A DNA stretch of 64,000 nucleotides from Styela clava. Taxonomy: Eukaryota; Chordata; Ascidiacea; Stolidobranchia; Styelidae. Below the pieces are notes generated by a model. It saw only the letters and a program-made list of their open reading frames with translations, was not told where the DNA came from and did not search any database. Below are positions 38,701-52,229 of this stretch, one piece after another. Within the stretch, counting starts at the first letter, position 1; each line of letters begins with the position of its first letter. The translations under genes were made by a program, and so were the position numbers. The stretch is from NCBI RefSeq assembly GCF_964204865.1, contig NC_135262.1, forward strand, positions 17,475,650 through 17,539,649. The letters run 5' to 3'.

Positions 38701-39511
38701 TGTAGTTTCAGCTTTGTCAATAATGATAGCATTGTCCGTAAACACCGTTCTTGGACTCGTATATCTTTGTGGCGACTTCTACTACTGTTTGGTATTTCCG
38801 CAGGTACTGTTCATTTTTCAGAAATTGGTTTTGCAACAATTCAAAAAATGTGTCTTTGTTATTAAAAATTTATTCCATTTTCTGTATGTAGAATGCTAGA
38901 AAAAACGCGAGTCTATTTCCATTTTCTGACTTCAGTAATTAACTGCTAACCAATATCACAATTAATAGATAACACAACGCGATATTCACGCCAAATCTGT
39001 ATGTCTATATGTTAATGACACATATGGGGAGTTGGATATTTCAAAGATACATATTGGATATAAATTGCGGTTACAGTGCGTTAAAGTGACATTCTAAAGT
39101 GATATGAATTTATATAGTACTGTAGATCAACATATTTATATTAATATACTTACCCAATAAAATATTATTTGTTTGTTTCAACAGTTCACTTCAGTTTTGT
39201 TCCTGGATCCCAACGCATACGGATCAATTCCGGCCTTAATTATTGGATTTCTCTTGAGAATCGGTGCTGGTGAAAGATTCATAAATTTTGAACCATTTAT
39301 TCCCTTTCCCAGCGAAGGAAACTATCCATACAGAACCGTAGCTATGGTCGCTTCGTTCTTTATTCTCACAGTTTTTTCATACATTGCCAAATTTCTTTTC
39401 GAAAAAAGATATATTCCTGAAAAATATGATTTTCTGAATAGCAACCTCGCTAACGGAGGAAGAACAAACAAATTGAAAGTGATTGAAGTAAAGCTGGATT
39501 CAAAAAACTGA
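35707..39511 (+). CDS. Choline transporter-like protein, copy C (SLC5 family)
   Basis: Nine exons: 35707-35875, 35961-36112, 36484-36604, 37319-37467, 37658-37795, 38033-38186, 38288-38514, 38657-38803 and 39185-39511. The joined frame is open for 527 residues, with the same intron phases as copies A and B. It is the most compact copy. Landmarks are MALQVPGLIAVIVLY, LVGGRNMG, SWIGGPTVNG, GGLYSIAYTDV, GGIPIQ, MSSLDAALLS and FARNIY. It is much closer to B than to A; exons 3 and 5 are nearly identical to those of B in places. Residues equivalent to human W62 and D242 are kept, Y91 is Phe, W141 is Tyr and W254 is Ile. The tail ends in GGRTNKLKVIEVKLDSKN. Intron 1 has a weak donor (GTCAGG). AATAAA at 39655-39660 is a likely poly(A) signal and aligns with that of B. 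It is a membrane symporter; substrate uncertain. Confidence 0.93.
36739..37110 (+). repeat. Dispersed repeat family 1 in intron 3 of copy C
   Basis: TTATTGGACACG, CAATTGCCTTGAGATTTCC, GGTGGTTAAAGACTG, GCTAGAAAGATATTAC and GTGTCCATATATTTGAGCAT match the copies at 14455-14800 and 54955-55310 in order. No coding role. Confidence 0.7.
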
Positions 39512-41064
39512 TATATGTAAAGAATACAGAATATAAAAGAATGAATTCCAAATGATTGCATCATATGAAGAATGAGTTCTAAAATTCCTACTTTTATCCT
39601 AGCCAGTGATTGCAAGACATCTGGTAAGATGAATGTCGACAGTAACTTTTTTCCAATAAACATTTATTTGTGTAATTATTTCCATTTTCTTCTCCAGTAA
39701 AAAAATGGATGCGTTTGTGCACTGTGTGCTATACACACCTGGATCGAGCTTAATACCAAATGTAATATTGATATTGAAAAATATATCGTAAAATAATAGT
39801 CAACATTATGTAAATAAAAGAGTTGAAAAAACGACATATGATGTAATGATTATTCAATTATGGACAGTTCAGGGACATTGCCTACATACACATAGCCTGC
39901 TTTGTGATAAATTATTAATAAAGTGTGATGTACATTTAATAAATGGATATGATCCAAGCAACATTAAGCGTTTATCACAAATGTAAAGTAGATGTATTAA
40001 ATTGCAATAAAGCAAGCATCTCAAATGTCTATAGGTGCAAATGTACGTGTGTGATAGTTTACGTGGGTGCAAATGTGCTGTTTCCTTCCCTGCCCTATCA
40101 CCTTACGCGTATAACCCACCGTTGGAACAAGTGCGAACGTCGTTGCCCGCGACGGACATATGTAAAGTCATACTATAGTTGATCCTTTTCACTTTTAAAT
40201 AAAACGTCACCGTTCAGATATTTGCATATATATATATATATTTTCGAGTGCTGATAACAAATGTAATCTGAGGTTGATGATTAGACCCGTACACACTGAG
40301 ACATATGGGTCAGGATAATGTGTCTTACCAACTTCGGAAATCTATAGTATGGAAAAATACTAATAAAGAAATATTTAAATATGATATAAGAATATTTCAG
40401 ATCGTAGCCTAATTCCTTCAGATTCCTTCATATATATATGTTCCTAGGTTGTTTATGTAAACCCCAATCAATGATCATCGCCATCTCGACGGTAGAACAA
40501 TCAAATAACGTTCAAATATAATCAAATATTAGAGAATTGCAATAAATTTCGCACTGCTATTGCCACCTGTCCAGTTCTTTCAAATTCTTATCCACAGAAT
40601 ACTGCTAGCTTCCGCCTTGTAGAAAGAATATTTCTGCGCTATTTAGTTGTTTACTTTTTCCGTCGACAATTCTTCTCTATTATATCAACTTATTACCAAG
40701 GAAAGTGATATTCAAACATATGAATTTCATCGAATGTTAACTGGATGATCATTAGATCATGATCAAACCGAGGTTTGACGGACAGTGATATATTCATTCA
40801 ATCAGTAAGTGGACCGGGATGTTGCTAATTTATTGAGCATGGCTTCTTGTCGCTCTCGCAAAATGCTTTTTGTTAAATCGGTTTCGCTTCTATATGGTTT
40901 TAGTGCGAATGGTATCCTGGATTCCCGCGGGGGAAAGTATTGTGTGTGCATTTGCAAAGCGCATTGTAAGGTAAATGTGAATTTATTGCACAACTTTTAT
41001 GTTATTAAACAACATTTGCTGAAAATAAAGCCAGTCACTGTATTAAGGAGTGAACAAAATCCTA
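39512..41064. other. Intergenic region between copy C and the secreted lectin gene
   Basis: The 3' flank of copy C, then AT-rich sequence with an AT microsatellite at about 40227-40240. On the - strand an AATAAA (40987-40982), 78 bases past the lectin stop, is a likely poly(A) signal for that gene. No other gene is recognised. Confidence 0.5.
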
Positions 41065-43735
41065 TTATATTTCACAAATTATGCCATCCAATGCCCAAGT
41101 TGGTGGATCAGTTCCCATTCCTTGATCTTTTGCAAATGAATCGCTGTTTACGAGGATGAAGACACCAGTTTCTCCTGCATCCGGATACTTAGTTTTGGCC
41201 CACCTCACATATGGTGCCGGTGTACCATCGCGTAACATCACAACGCCAGTCTAGAAATAAAATGTTGTACATATATATGTTCATATTAGTGCGTATGTTA
41301 AGCCATGTATTATATTTAAGGTTTCTCACACTTTCACTCCGAGCGAGGATCTGGAATAATACCTAATAATGGGCCAGAACTTAATTTATTAAAGCAAAAT
41401 ATTACCATTCGACGTACCCAGCGCTATAACACCGCGAGTATAGTTTCAGACAAAGGATTTAAATCCACGAAATTCAAGACAGGATTTTTATATAGCCAGT
41501 ATTCAAATCCGCAAAATTCAAGCATCCCTTTGTCACTGATATCACATTAAATATGCTCTATATTGCATGTGCTGCGTTATTCGGGGTACTAATATTCGTA
41601 CTATTATGTTGTATGAAGCCACACAAAGAATATCTTATAGCCGCGTGACAAGGTCGCGATATGCCTCAAGTCGAAGATTCAAATGCGTTCCATTTTTAAG
41701 AAGAAGGTTAAAAACCACTGCTCTAGAAATATTGAAGAAATTTTGAAAACCACTACGGAGTGAGTCACTGTGTCGACATTGTGCGATACCTGATCACAAT
41801 ACATCTGTATCTCAATTAGGTATAACAAAGTTCATGCACATGTGACTGTTCTGAGTGACGGTATTGAACTTACTTTTGAATCTGCTCTCATTCCTGTCCA
41901 CATATACACCGAGCGTGTTGATACATATAGTCGAATTTTTTTCATCAAAGTAGAAAGATGAGTTTCTGAATAGACATTCGCTGCTTTTGCTCCTCTGGAA
42001 GCGCAAAATAATTTTGCTTTTTTCAAATCAATGCTTTGTTTTAATAAGTATACGTAAAAGCAGTGATTCAGATAACGAAGCGGGCAATTCGCTGCAAAAT
42101 AAATACAAACATGAAAAATAAAAACGCGATAGGACAAATACCAAAAAACTACTCTGAGATGTTCACTGGCTTGACAATACAGTTCTATTGAAACATGAAC
42201 TGACAGTGATTGGCAGCATTTATCATTCCATCATTGTGTTTTAAAATTTTACAAAATAGCTTTATATGGAACATAGTTTAGCTACTGATAAATATCTATC
42301 ATTGTAGACCAGTGGTTCTCAAACGTGTCGAACTCCCGCGTTATTCTGCAATCTTTCGTCCAACCCCGACGTTTTGAAAAATAAAAGCTGGGGGCGCGAC
42401 CAAAACTTAATGAGGCGGAACACAAATTACATCAAGATAATCATAACTGCACAAGGTCATCCGATTAAGTTTTTTTTTGTTCAACATATTTCTCAAAAAT
42501 CTGATCGGAATGCAATTGATCGGAGTTTTTCGGACAAACTTACAACCACCGTGATCATCGTGGTGTAACTTCAAATATCATTACAGTCTGTCTAAATGAT
42601 TATTCCTATGCCATGCAGGGGACCTAATGCCGGAAAGATTTTATGTTTTTTTTGTGGGTGGAAAGGGAAAAAGACAAAAACAGCAACTTCGGAGATCATA
42701 AAGCTGAAACAATACCCCCAAAACAGTGATTTTCCATCAAACTCGTTATTTCACCCCAAACTTTGAACATTCAGCATGAATCCCCAACGTTTGTCATAAC
42801 AACTCATATATTTCAAAGCTGAAAGCATGTAAAAACGCTATCATGCAGTAGTACTTCCAAACGTGCGACATATTCGATGAAGTTTACTGAGATCAATTAT
42901 TGTCAGGTCCACAGAAATTTATATCCGTGCGAAATAGCTGAGCTAATCTATGAGTTTGAATATCTGCTGTGAAATGAAGTCATTTTCACATAATTAATAG
43001 GTGGGATGATAGAAATACTTCAAAAAATACAAAGGTTTTAGAGGGCTTTCGTCGAACACCTGGAACAGCTCCACCGAACCCCGGGGGCTCGATCGAACCC
43101 AGGTTTAAGAAACACTGTTGTTGACTAATCGAGTGGATTAGTGTAATTTACCAGGATTGAGGTAAAAATTGTAACAAACCTTTATCATTGGATTCCAGTT
43201 GTTTATTGATGTTGGCAATTTTTCTATTTGTTTCTGCTATTTTTTGCTTCATTTCTGAAATTCGATAAAAACAAGAATCTATTGAGAAAATATTTCTAAT
43301 GATAATAACAGATATAACAACATTGTTGTGGTTTGAACCAGATTTTTGTGTCAATATAAAAAATGCGTAACGTAAACAAGGCCGTTTTAAATCTATAGAA
43401 AAAACTTCCAAACTTAGTCTTATTCCAGATTTAGGCTCCTAATCAATATCTTGAAACTGAAACTGACCATTTTCGAGAGCTTCCACTAGTCGACGATTAT
43501 CAGAAACAGCAGCATGGAGATTTAAAACATCGTCATAAACTCCTGTTTCACAAGTTATAGGAAACGACTTCCGTTCCAAATATTCTTCAAGACTGAAACC
43601 GGGTTGATTCCATGGTGAGGGATCGCATTGGTTGGCGTTGCATCCTCGTTTGAAACGACAATTAATGTTACTGCCCATGCATGAAACGGAAATCAGGCAG
43701 CATGCAATGAATATGAAGTTGGGTAATCTATACAT
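41065..43735 (-). CDS. Secreted C-type-lectin-domain protein
   Basis: Four exons on the - strand: 43735-43468, 43254-43180, 42091-41874 and 41250-41065. Joined, they are open for 248 residues with stop TAA at 41067-41065. Residues 1-20 or so are a signal peptide (MYRLPNFIFIACCLISVSC). A Cys-rich linker follows (CRFKRGCNANQC), then a coiled-coil exon (KIAETNRKIANINKQLES) and the lectin fold: NCPLRYLNHCFYVYL, KAKLFC, YMWTGM, TGVVMLRDG and a C-terminal GIICEI. The two-Cys start marks the long form of the fold. The third core Cys, present in the neighbouring lectin gene (NCPSWW), is Asp here (TDPPTW), and no EPN/QPD or WND motif is seen, so Ca2+-dependent sugar binding is doubtful. The last exon is 186 bases, as in the membrane lectin, and the lectin-exon phases agree. 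A hAT element sits in intron 2. Ligand unknown. Confidence 0.82.
42310..43117. mobile_element. hAT-type element in intron 2 of the secreted lectin gene
   Basis: Left end CAGTGGTTCTCAAAC and right end GTTTAAGAAACACTG form imperfect inverted ends. The flanks TTGTAGAC (42302-42309) and TTGTTGAC (43118-43125) match at seven of eight bases. It is 808 bases long with no transposase, so non-autonomous. It lies between lectin exons 2 and 3 and does not touch their splice sites. Confidence 0.82.
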
Positions 43736-44240
43736 ATTCTATATATATCTAATTTGAGACAGAGTACTGAAAGTAAAAATTTATCAATAGCGGTATTTGA
43801 CCTAAAGTATATGTTTTTATATATCCTTCATATCATTGCATGGGAACAAAGCCTCGGTTGTTAGCAATGTATCCTAGTATAAGAATAGAAAATATACTTT
43901 GCATTAAAGATTTCGTGTTGCAAGTTGCATTTTATAGGTCTTGAGAATTCGAATTGCAGAAATGAAGTACATTAAATATATATATTAAAATTTACAACAG
44001 AAAATGTTAAATAGATACTGCTCTCCAGGCTCACCATAACAATGCAAAAACTATAAAATTGGTCGTAGTTTTTGGTAGAACATATTTCCTGATCAATAAT
44101 AAAATCGTGACACATAGGCCACAAAAACTAATTGCCGATTGCTCTCATTTACCTATTCTCGTTTTTTGTCACATGACTTCACGATTGTTAAAAGAGAGCA
44201 GTGTCTTCACAGAACGCGTTCGAGAATATGTCATTCATAT
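43736..44240. other. Intergenic region upstream of the secreted lectin gene
   Basis: AT-rich sequence directly upstream of the lectin start codon (read on the - strand), with a TATATATAT stretch at about 43740-43750. Nothing else is recognised. Confidence 0.4.
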
Positions 44241-44248
44241 ACATAGGC

Positions 44249-45018
44249 CAGGGGTGGCGAACCTGCTTGCGACCGCAATCGACTAAAATCTTCAAAATAG
44301 CTCGTGATCGGTAATAAGGTCATACACAAAAACTGAATATGCAGATAACTGCACACATGTATACAAAAATTCCTCTGTTGCCAATAGGCTGAATCTATCG
44401 GCTTATTCTTAATGAAATCGCCCACAATTTTTTATTATTTTCAATTTGATTATGTAATTGTACCAGGAGTAAATGTTTCATCATTTATTCAAGATTTATT
44501 CAAATGATACAATTCAGATATAGGGCCTGTTTTACAAGAATTGGAAATTCTTCAAAAAAAACTTGACAAGTATCCAAGTATTATCTAAACAGCGAAAAAT
44601 AAATATTCTCAAACCACCCGAATATCGCGTGTCAGCCAAGACACGCGATATTCGACACGTTCATTCCTAAATCTTGGCAACGGCGAACTTGCATTTGATA
44701 CGTAATGATATGCTATATCGTTCGTCATCCAAGACACGCGATATTCAGCACGTTCATTCCTAAACCTTAGCAGCATCGAAACTCGCAATTGGTACCTAAT
44801 AATATGCTATATCGGATTTGCCCAATCTCAAATAGTGTATATGTATATCGTATTTTGCGCATGTACATTACTGCCTTCTTACTGTTTTAAACCACACAAG
44901 AGGCGCTGCACGAAACTGGTTTGAGGCAATATTTTTCGGGGGTATCTTATTAAATTCACGCAATATCAACGGCGATCGACTACTCGAGACGTGGCGATCG
45001 AGGTGTTGGTCACCCCTG
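44249..45018. mobile_element. hAT-type element with CAGGGGTG ends
   Basis: Left end CAGGGGTGGCGAACC and right end GTTGGTCACCCCTG are flanked by a perfect 8-bp direct repeat ACATAGGC (44241-44248 and 45019-45026). Inside is a diverged tandem duplication near 44625-44820: GACACGCGATATTC, CACGTTCATTCCTAAA and TGATATGCTATATCG-like words occur twice. At about 44622-44652 GAATATCGCGTGTC faces GACACGCGATATTC and could form a hairpin. No transposase; non-autonomous, 770 bases. Confidence 0.9.
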
Positions 45019-45026
45019 ACATAGGC

Positions 45027-46940
45027 GAACCTTCTTTACAACTCGTGGGTTCTAAATTAAAACTTATTTTAATTAATAAAGTTTGAATTTCACTTACATC
45101 AAAGGATTATGCTTCAAATCCGATCTGACCCAGTAAAGGACCATTATTTTTTTTTTTTATTACAGACACTTTATTCATTCTAATAATCGCTACATTCCAT
45201 GCAAGTGGCAACAATCGCTGTAAAATATGCGGATTCTTCACTGGTGGTGGTTGCATAAGACAAACAATGAATATTATCGCCTATTACTTTTGTGTGGACT
45301 AAATCTACATTAGCACTCGCGCAGCCTTTCAATCCGATTTATATTTCTGTCTGCAGAATAGGGGTTATGCAAACGCATATCTGAGTTTCCCGTGTTAACC
45401 TAACAATCCAAATATAACCACGAAGTCGAAACACCAAACATTTGTATTGTACAAGACTACTACTTCAATATGATAAATGTTTTAGATATCAAAACGTAAA
45501 CGCGATTGACAAAGCGAAGTTAATAATATAATAAACTTATTAAAGCAGCAATATTCAGCAGAACTCAGATGACCGAAAATAAAAGTACATGCCGAACCAC
45601 TTTCCACTACGCGTGAAAAAATGAAGTAATCCACAATATAACGCTTTCGACATATACTTGTTGTAACAGAACATTGAAATGTAAGAGAAAGATGGAGCTA
45701 ATTAGAACACGAATTATAAGTTTAAATGTTTCATGCAAATAATAATTCTAAGTGATTTTCCATTGCACAAGAGATCTAATTTAAACATACCATTCCTTCT
45801 TGTCGAAAGTCTTAATCCTAATTCTCTAAAATGTATAAAACTTCTTAGGCTACATTTTTTTTATGTTTCTCAGAACATGTTGATATAATAAAATCTCGCA
45901 TTTGTTTACAAATGAAAGCAATGCAGTGTGAAGAGTATTTTTTGCCTTTTACGCGGAATTGTTACACCTATCACTCAGTTATCTGCATAAGCAAGTTGAT
46001 AATATATCCAAGCGACGAATATATACTGGGTAAGCCGTCTTATTATCGACTTTCCTTTCCTCGGGTTAAATATCCTATCGTTTTATAGTTGCCAATTATA
46101 TAGCGGAAATTATATGAATGGATGATGAATGAATGACGGTGACTGATACGTATATCATAATAATTTATTACTTTTACATAAGAGTAGCATAATCTTTTCC
46201 ACGAAATAGCAAGTATGTTTGTAAGCTTCCGTTAGGTTAGTTAGAGTGTTAGGGTTAGACCATCGTCTAACTTCTTCAGACAAAACAATATATAGCTGCA
46301 AATATGAAAGATCAATGTTCAATTGATGTGAGAGAGCTCCAGGTTGTCCATTTGTATATTTTCATGTTATCAGGTATATTATTTTTGCGGTAAAGCTGAT
46401 GCTTTTCAAAAGCTGGTAATTTTGTTTGTCCTATTCTCAAAGATTTGGGTTTGGAATGAGTGCAGACAGGTTGTACAACTTTTCCTCTTGTATTCAGCAA
46501 ATCCCGCTTTGTTGCTTGTTTTTGATATCGGTTCCAGTTTGGCGCACACTAGCAAGTTTCTAAGAGTCGTCATTTCCTATACCTTACAATGGGGGAATTG
46601 TGGAATAACTTTTGTAGTCGTATGTCACGGTGTAGGATATACTGGTGGTATTGGAAAATTTTCCTAATTGGTCGGAGAAGTAGGTGATATGTGGTTACAA
46701 GCGGTGTTTCGCATATTTTCGTTTTTTTTTACGCAGTTTTGGTAAGCGTACTTTTGTTCTGTCTTTCTTGTCTGGTCGATGGCTTTATCTATAGACGGTA
46801 TTGGATATAAGGTATAGTTTTTCCTGCAACAGGGATTGCCACACTACCACACAAAACCATTGGGCTAGCAGACAATAAAGTTTGATATTCGTTGCTTTGA
46901 GCTCTTCGAACTCTTCAAGAAGTATTAATTTTGTTTCAAC
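45027..46940. other. Intergenic region left of relic D
   Basis: No gene is recognised. At about 46032-46080, TTATTATCGACTTTCCTTTC followed by TAAATATCCTATCG resembles the 3' tail of the tRNA-derived SINE at 58679-59200. TTAGGGTTAG at about 46249 is a single telomere-like word and not an array. The 107-codon frame at 46344-46667 has no recognisable domain. Exons 1-8 of a fourth transporter were looked for before relic D and not found. Confidence 0.45.
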
Positions 46941-47266
46941 GGTTCACCTCAGTTTTGTTTCTGAATCCCAACGCATACGGACCAATTACGGCCTTAATTG
47001 TGGGTTGACTTTTTTGATTCGGTGCTGGTAAAAGATTTATAGATTTTGGAAAAAATTTTCATTTCCTAGTGAAGGTAACTATCCACATACAGAACCGCGT
47101 GGTCGTTTCGTTCTGTACTCTTACAGTTTTAACATACATTACGGAATTTCGCTTCGAAAAAGGATATATTCCTGAAAAATATTTTTTGAATAGCAACCTC
47201 GGGAACGGAGGACGACGAACAAACAAGTTGAAAGCGATTAAAGTAAAGTTTGAGTTTATAAACTGA
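46941..47266 (+). pseudogene. Relic D: broken last exon of a choline transporter-like gene
   Basis: Similar to exon 9 of copy C: FTSVLF, then NPNAYGPITALIVG, and at the end LNSNLGNGG followed by RTNKLKAIKVKFEF. It is not functional. The acceptor CAACAG of copy C reads CAACGG here, so the AG is lost. In-frame TGA stops follow GLIVG-equivalent residues at about 47006 and 47015, and small insertions or deletions shift the frame near 47050-47100. Eight upstream exons are missing. The nearest relative is copy C, 7.5 kb to the left, so it is a partial duplicate or the last trace of a full copy. Confidence 0.85.
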
Positions 47267-48912
47267 ACTACTACACTACACTATATACGATCAGGAAATA
47301 TACAACTGCAGTACATTCACGTCTAGATGAAGAGTAACAACATATACAATTATTTTTCAATTTAACTCAAAATTCTGTGGAACCCAATATTTCACCTAAA
47401 ATTCATGGGAACCAAGCGTGGCCGCCTGCTTTGTCCTTCGTTTTCGTTCAACAAACTCGGCGGATCTTTTGTACAACGCCCCTGCCAACAAAAAAACACC
47501 CCGGCCAACGCTTAAAATGAAAAAATTGGTAATTATCCAGTAAGGGTTTGGGTTAGGAATGCAGATTGCGCTGGAAGTTCAAATCATTCCTAACCGTGGT
47601 TCCATTACATTTGAACCCGTGTACATCTGAACCCACGACGATTGCACCTGCATACTATTCCACCTATGGAAATGTTTTTTGTTTTACGGATATTTGAACC
47701 CATACTAACCCTAACCCACTGGGTTTTAGCACCCGCATATAGATTGAACCCGCGGATATACACATGGGTTCAAATGTACATGGTTCAAATGTACGTGGGT
47801 TCAAATGCACAGTCACCCTAACCGTACCCCGACTGAATAATTAATTACTAATTTGTTATTTTAAAACGTGGCGGTAGTGTTTTTCTCAAATCTCACATTT
47901 TGGTCTTAGTGGTGAGGGCTTTGTACAAAAGATTCAACTCGGCGGTGATCGGCCTGTACCGAAAGTCCTGTAAGTCAGCTTCAGTTTTTACCATTATAAA
48001 ATTTGAGTAGACTAATAAAACAAAATGCATATTGGAAAACATCAATGTGGCAGCGAGTGAGACACGTAAGCAAATTTGTCTCATATTGCTGTAATATCGA
48101 AGAACCTAGTGTGCTACTTATAGTATAGATTATAAATTTCGGATATAATTCTGTAATTCATGACTAAAATGCGGTATATTTCACCCTTTTTTTGTAGCAA
48201 TCAGCAAAATTCAATGGATAAATTTAATGTCGCATAAACCAAATAAATGTCTCAATGTATTACATACCGCCTTGAGTCTTTGAGAACTTCGACTTAAAAA
48301 TATGTATCATCGCTAGTAACCAGAACCTCTCCCACGAATGAAGTCAACAATAATATTAATGAAATAAAAAATACGAGCGTTACGTTTCATTGTCGACTTG
48401 TTGGTACACGTTGGTAGATACCTGTCGCAAAACCAGCCCGCTATTTGTATCTTTAACAGTTCGATTGAAACATTTTCTGAGCACTTTTAAATGTAATGTT
48501 TGATTACTTATTACAATTTTTCAACAAAAGATTCTTTTAATCATGTTGAAATCGTGCCAAGCTCTTTCAACTCGTAACAAAGGCAGATATACTTCATAGA
48601 TTACGAGAGCTTACAAATCGTTTGCGAAAACAAACTCAACAATGGGCGAGTACAGACTGGGTGTTTATAGTCGTTACGACTTTCGCCGGAATGAATGACA
48701 TGGAAGATATACTGGTCACACAAGCACAATAGTATTGTAACAAGAGTCGTAACGAATTCCGATTTAGTCGCTCTTGGAAACCACGATCGCGTAGCACAAT
48801 AAAGGAAAGCGACCGCGGTACTGGATCGATTGCCCACATCGACTGTTTCGTCTTGTTGCTTAGAAACGAGCGCGTGTTGACGACTGAAATTTATACCACG
48901 TGATTCACTCCG
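47267..48912. other. Intergenic region between relic D and alpha-tubulin
   Basis: Contains the ACATTTGAACCC repeat (47598-47817, listed). A 63-codon frame on the - strand at 48084-47893 begins with a hydrophobic stretch like a signal peptide, but it has no recognised domain and no confirmed partner exon. Nothing else is seen. Confidence 0.4.
47598..47817. repeat. ACATTTGAACCC repeat, copy 2
   Basis: Second copy of the repeat at 24370-24535, with GGTTCCATTACATTTGAACC at the left and GTTCAAATG words at the right, repeated three times (TGGGTTCAAATGTAC and variants). It shares GGGTTTTAGCACCCGCATAT. CTAACCCTAACCC words occur but do not form a telomeric array. Confidence 0.7.
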
Positions 48913-48961
48913 CCAATGAAATTACAGCGAAGGATCGTTGTCATGCGAGAATGGTATAAAA
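48913..48961 (+). promoter_or_regulatory. Alpha-tubulin core promoter: CCAAT and TATA boxes
   Basis: CCAAT lies at 48913-48917 and TATAAAA at 48955-48961, about 130 bases before the tubulin start codon. The spacing fits a TATA promoter with transcription starting near 48985-48990 and a roughly 100-base 5' leader. The transcription start is inferred. Confidence 0.7.
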
Positions 48962-49088
48962 GACACATTTCACCAAGCCGCCCTCATTCATCTGTACCTG
49001 CAGGAGACACGTAACGGTCTACGCGAGTCGGAATAAGCTAATAATCATCTTTTTCATCTCAACAACTACCTTTATCTAACCAAACAAT

Positions 49089-52229
<3,141 letters not shown>

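Noticed and set aside
47700-47730. Telomere-like CTAACCCTAACCC words (also near 16502, 24448 and 46249)
   Set aside because: Only one or two repeats at each site and inside dispersed repeats; not a telomeric array.
47893-48084. 63-codon - strand frame with a hydrophobic start
   Set aside because: Could be a small secreted peptide, but there is no second line of evidence. Left as unsupported.
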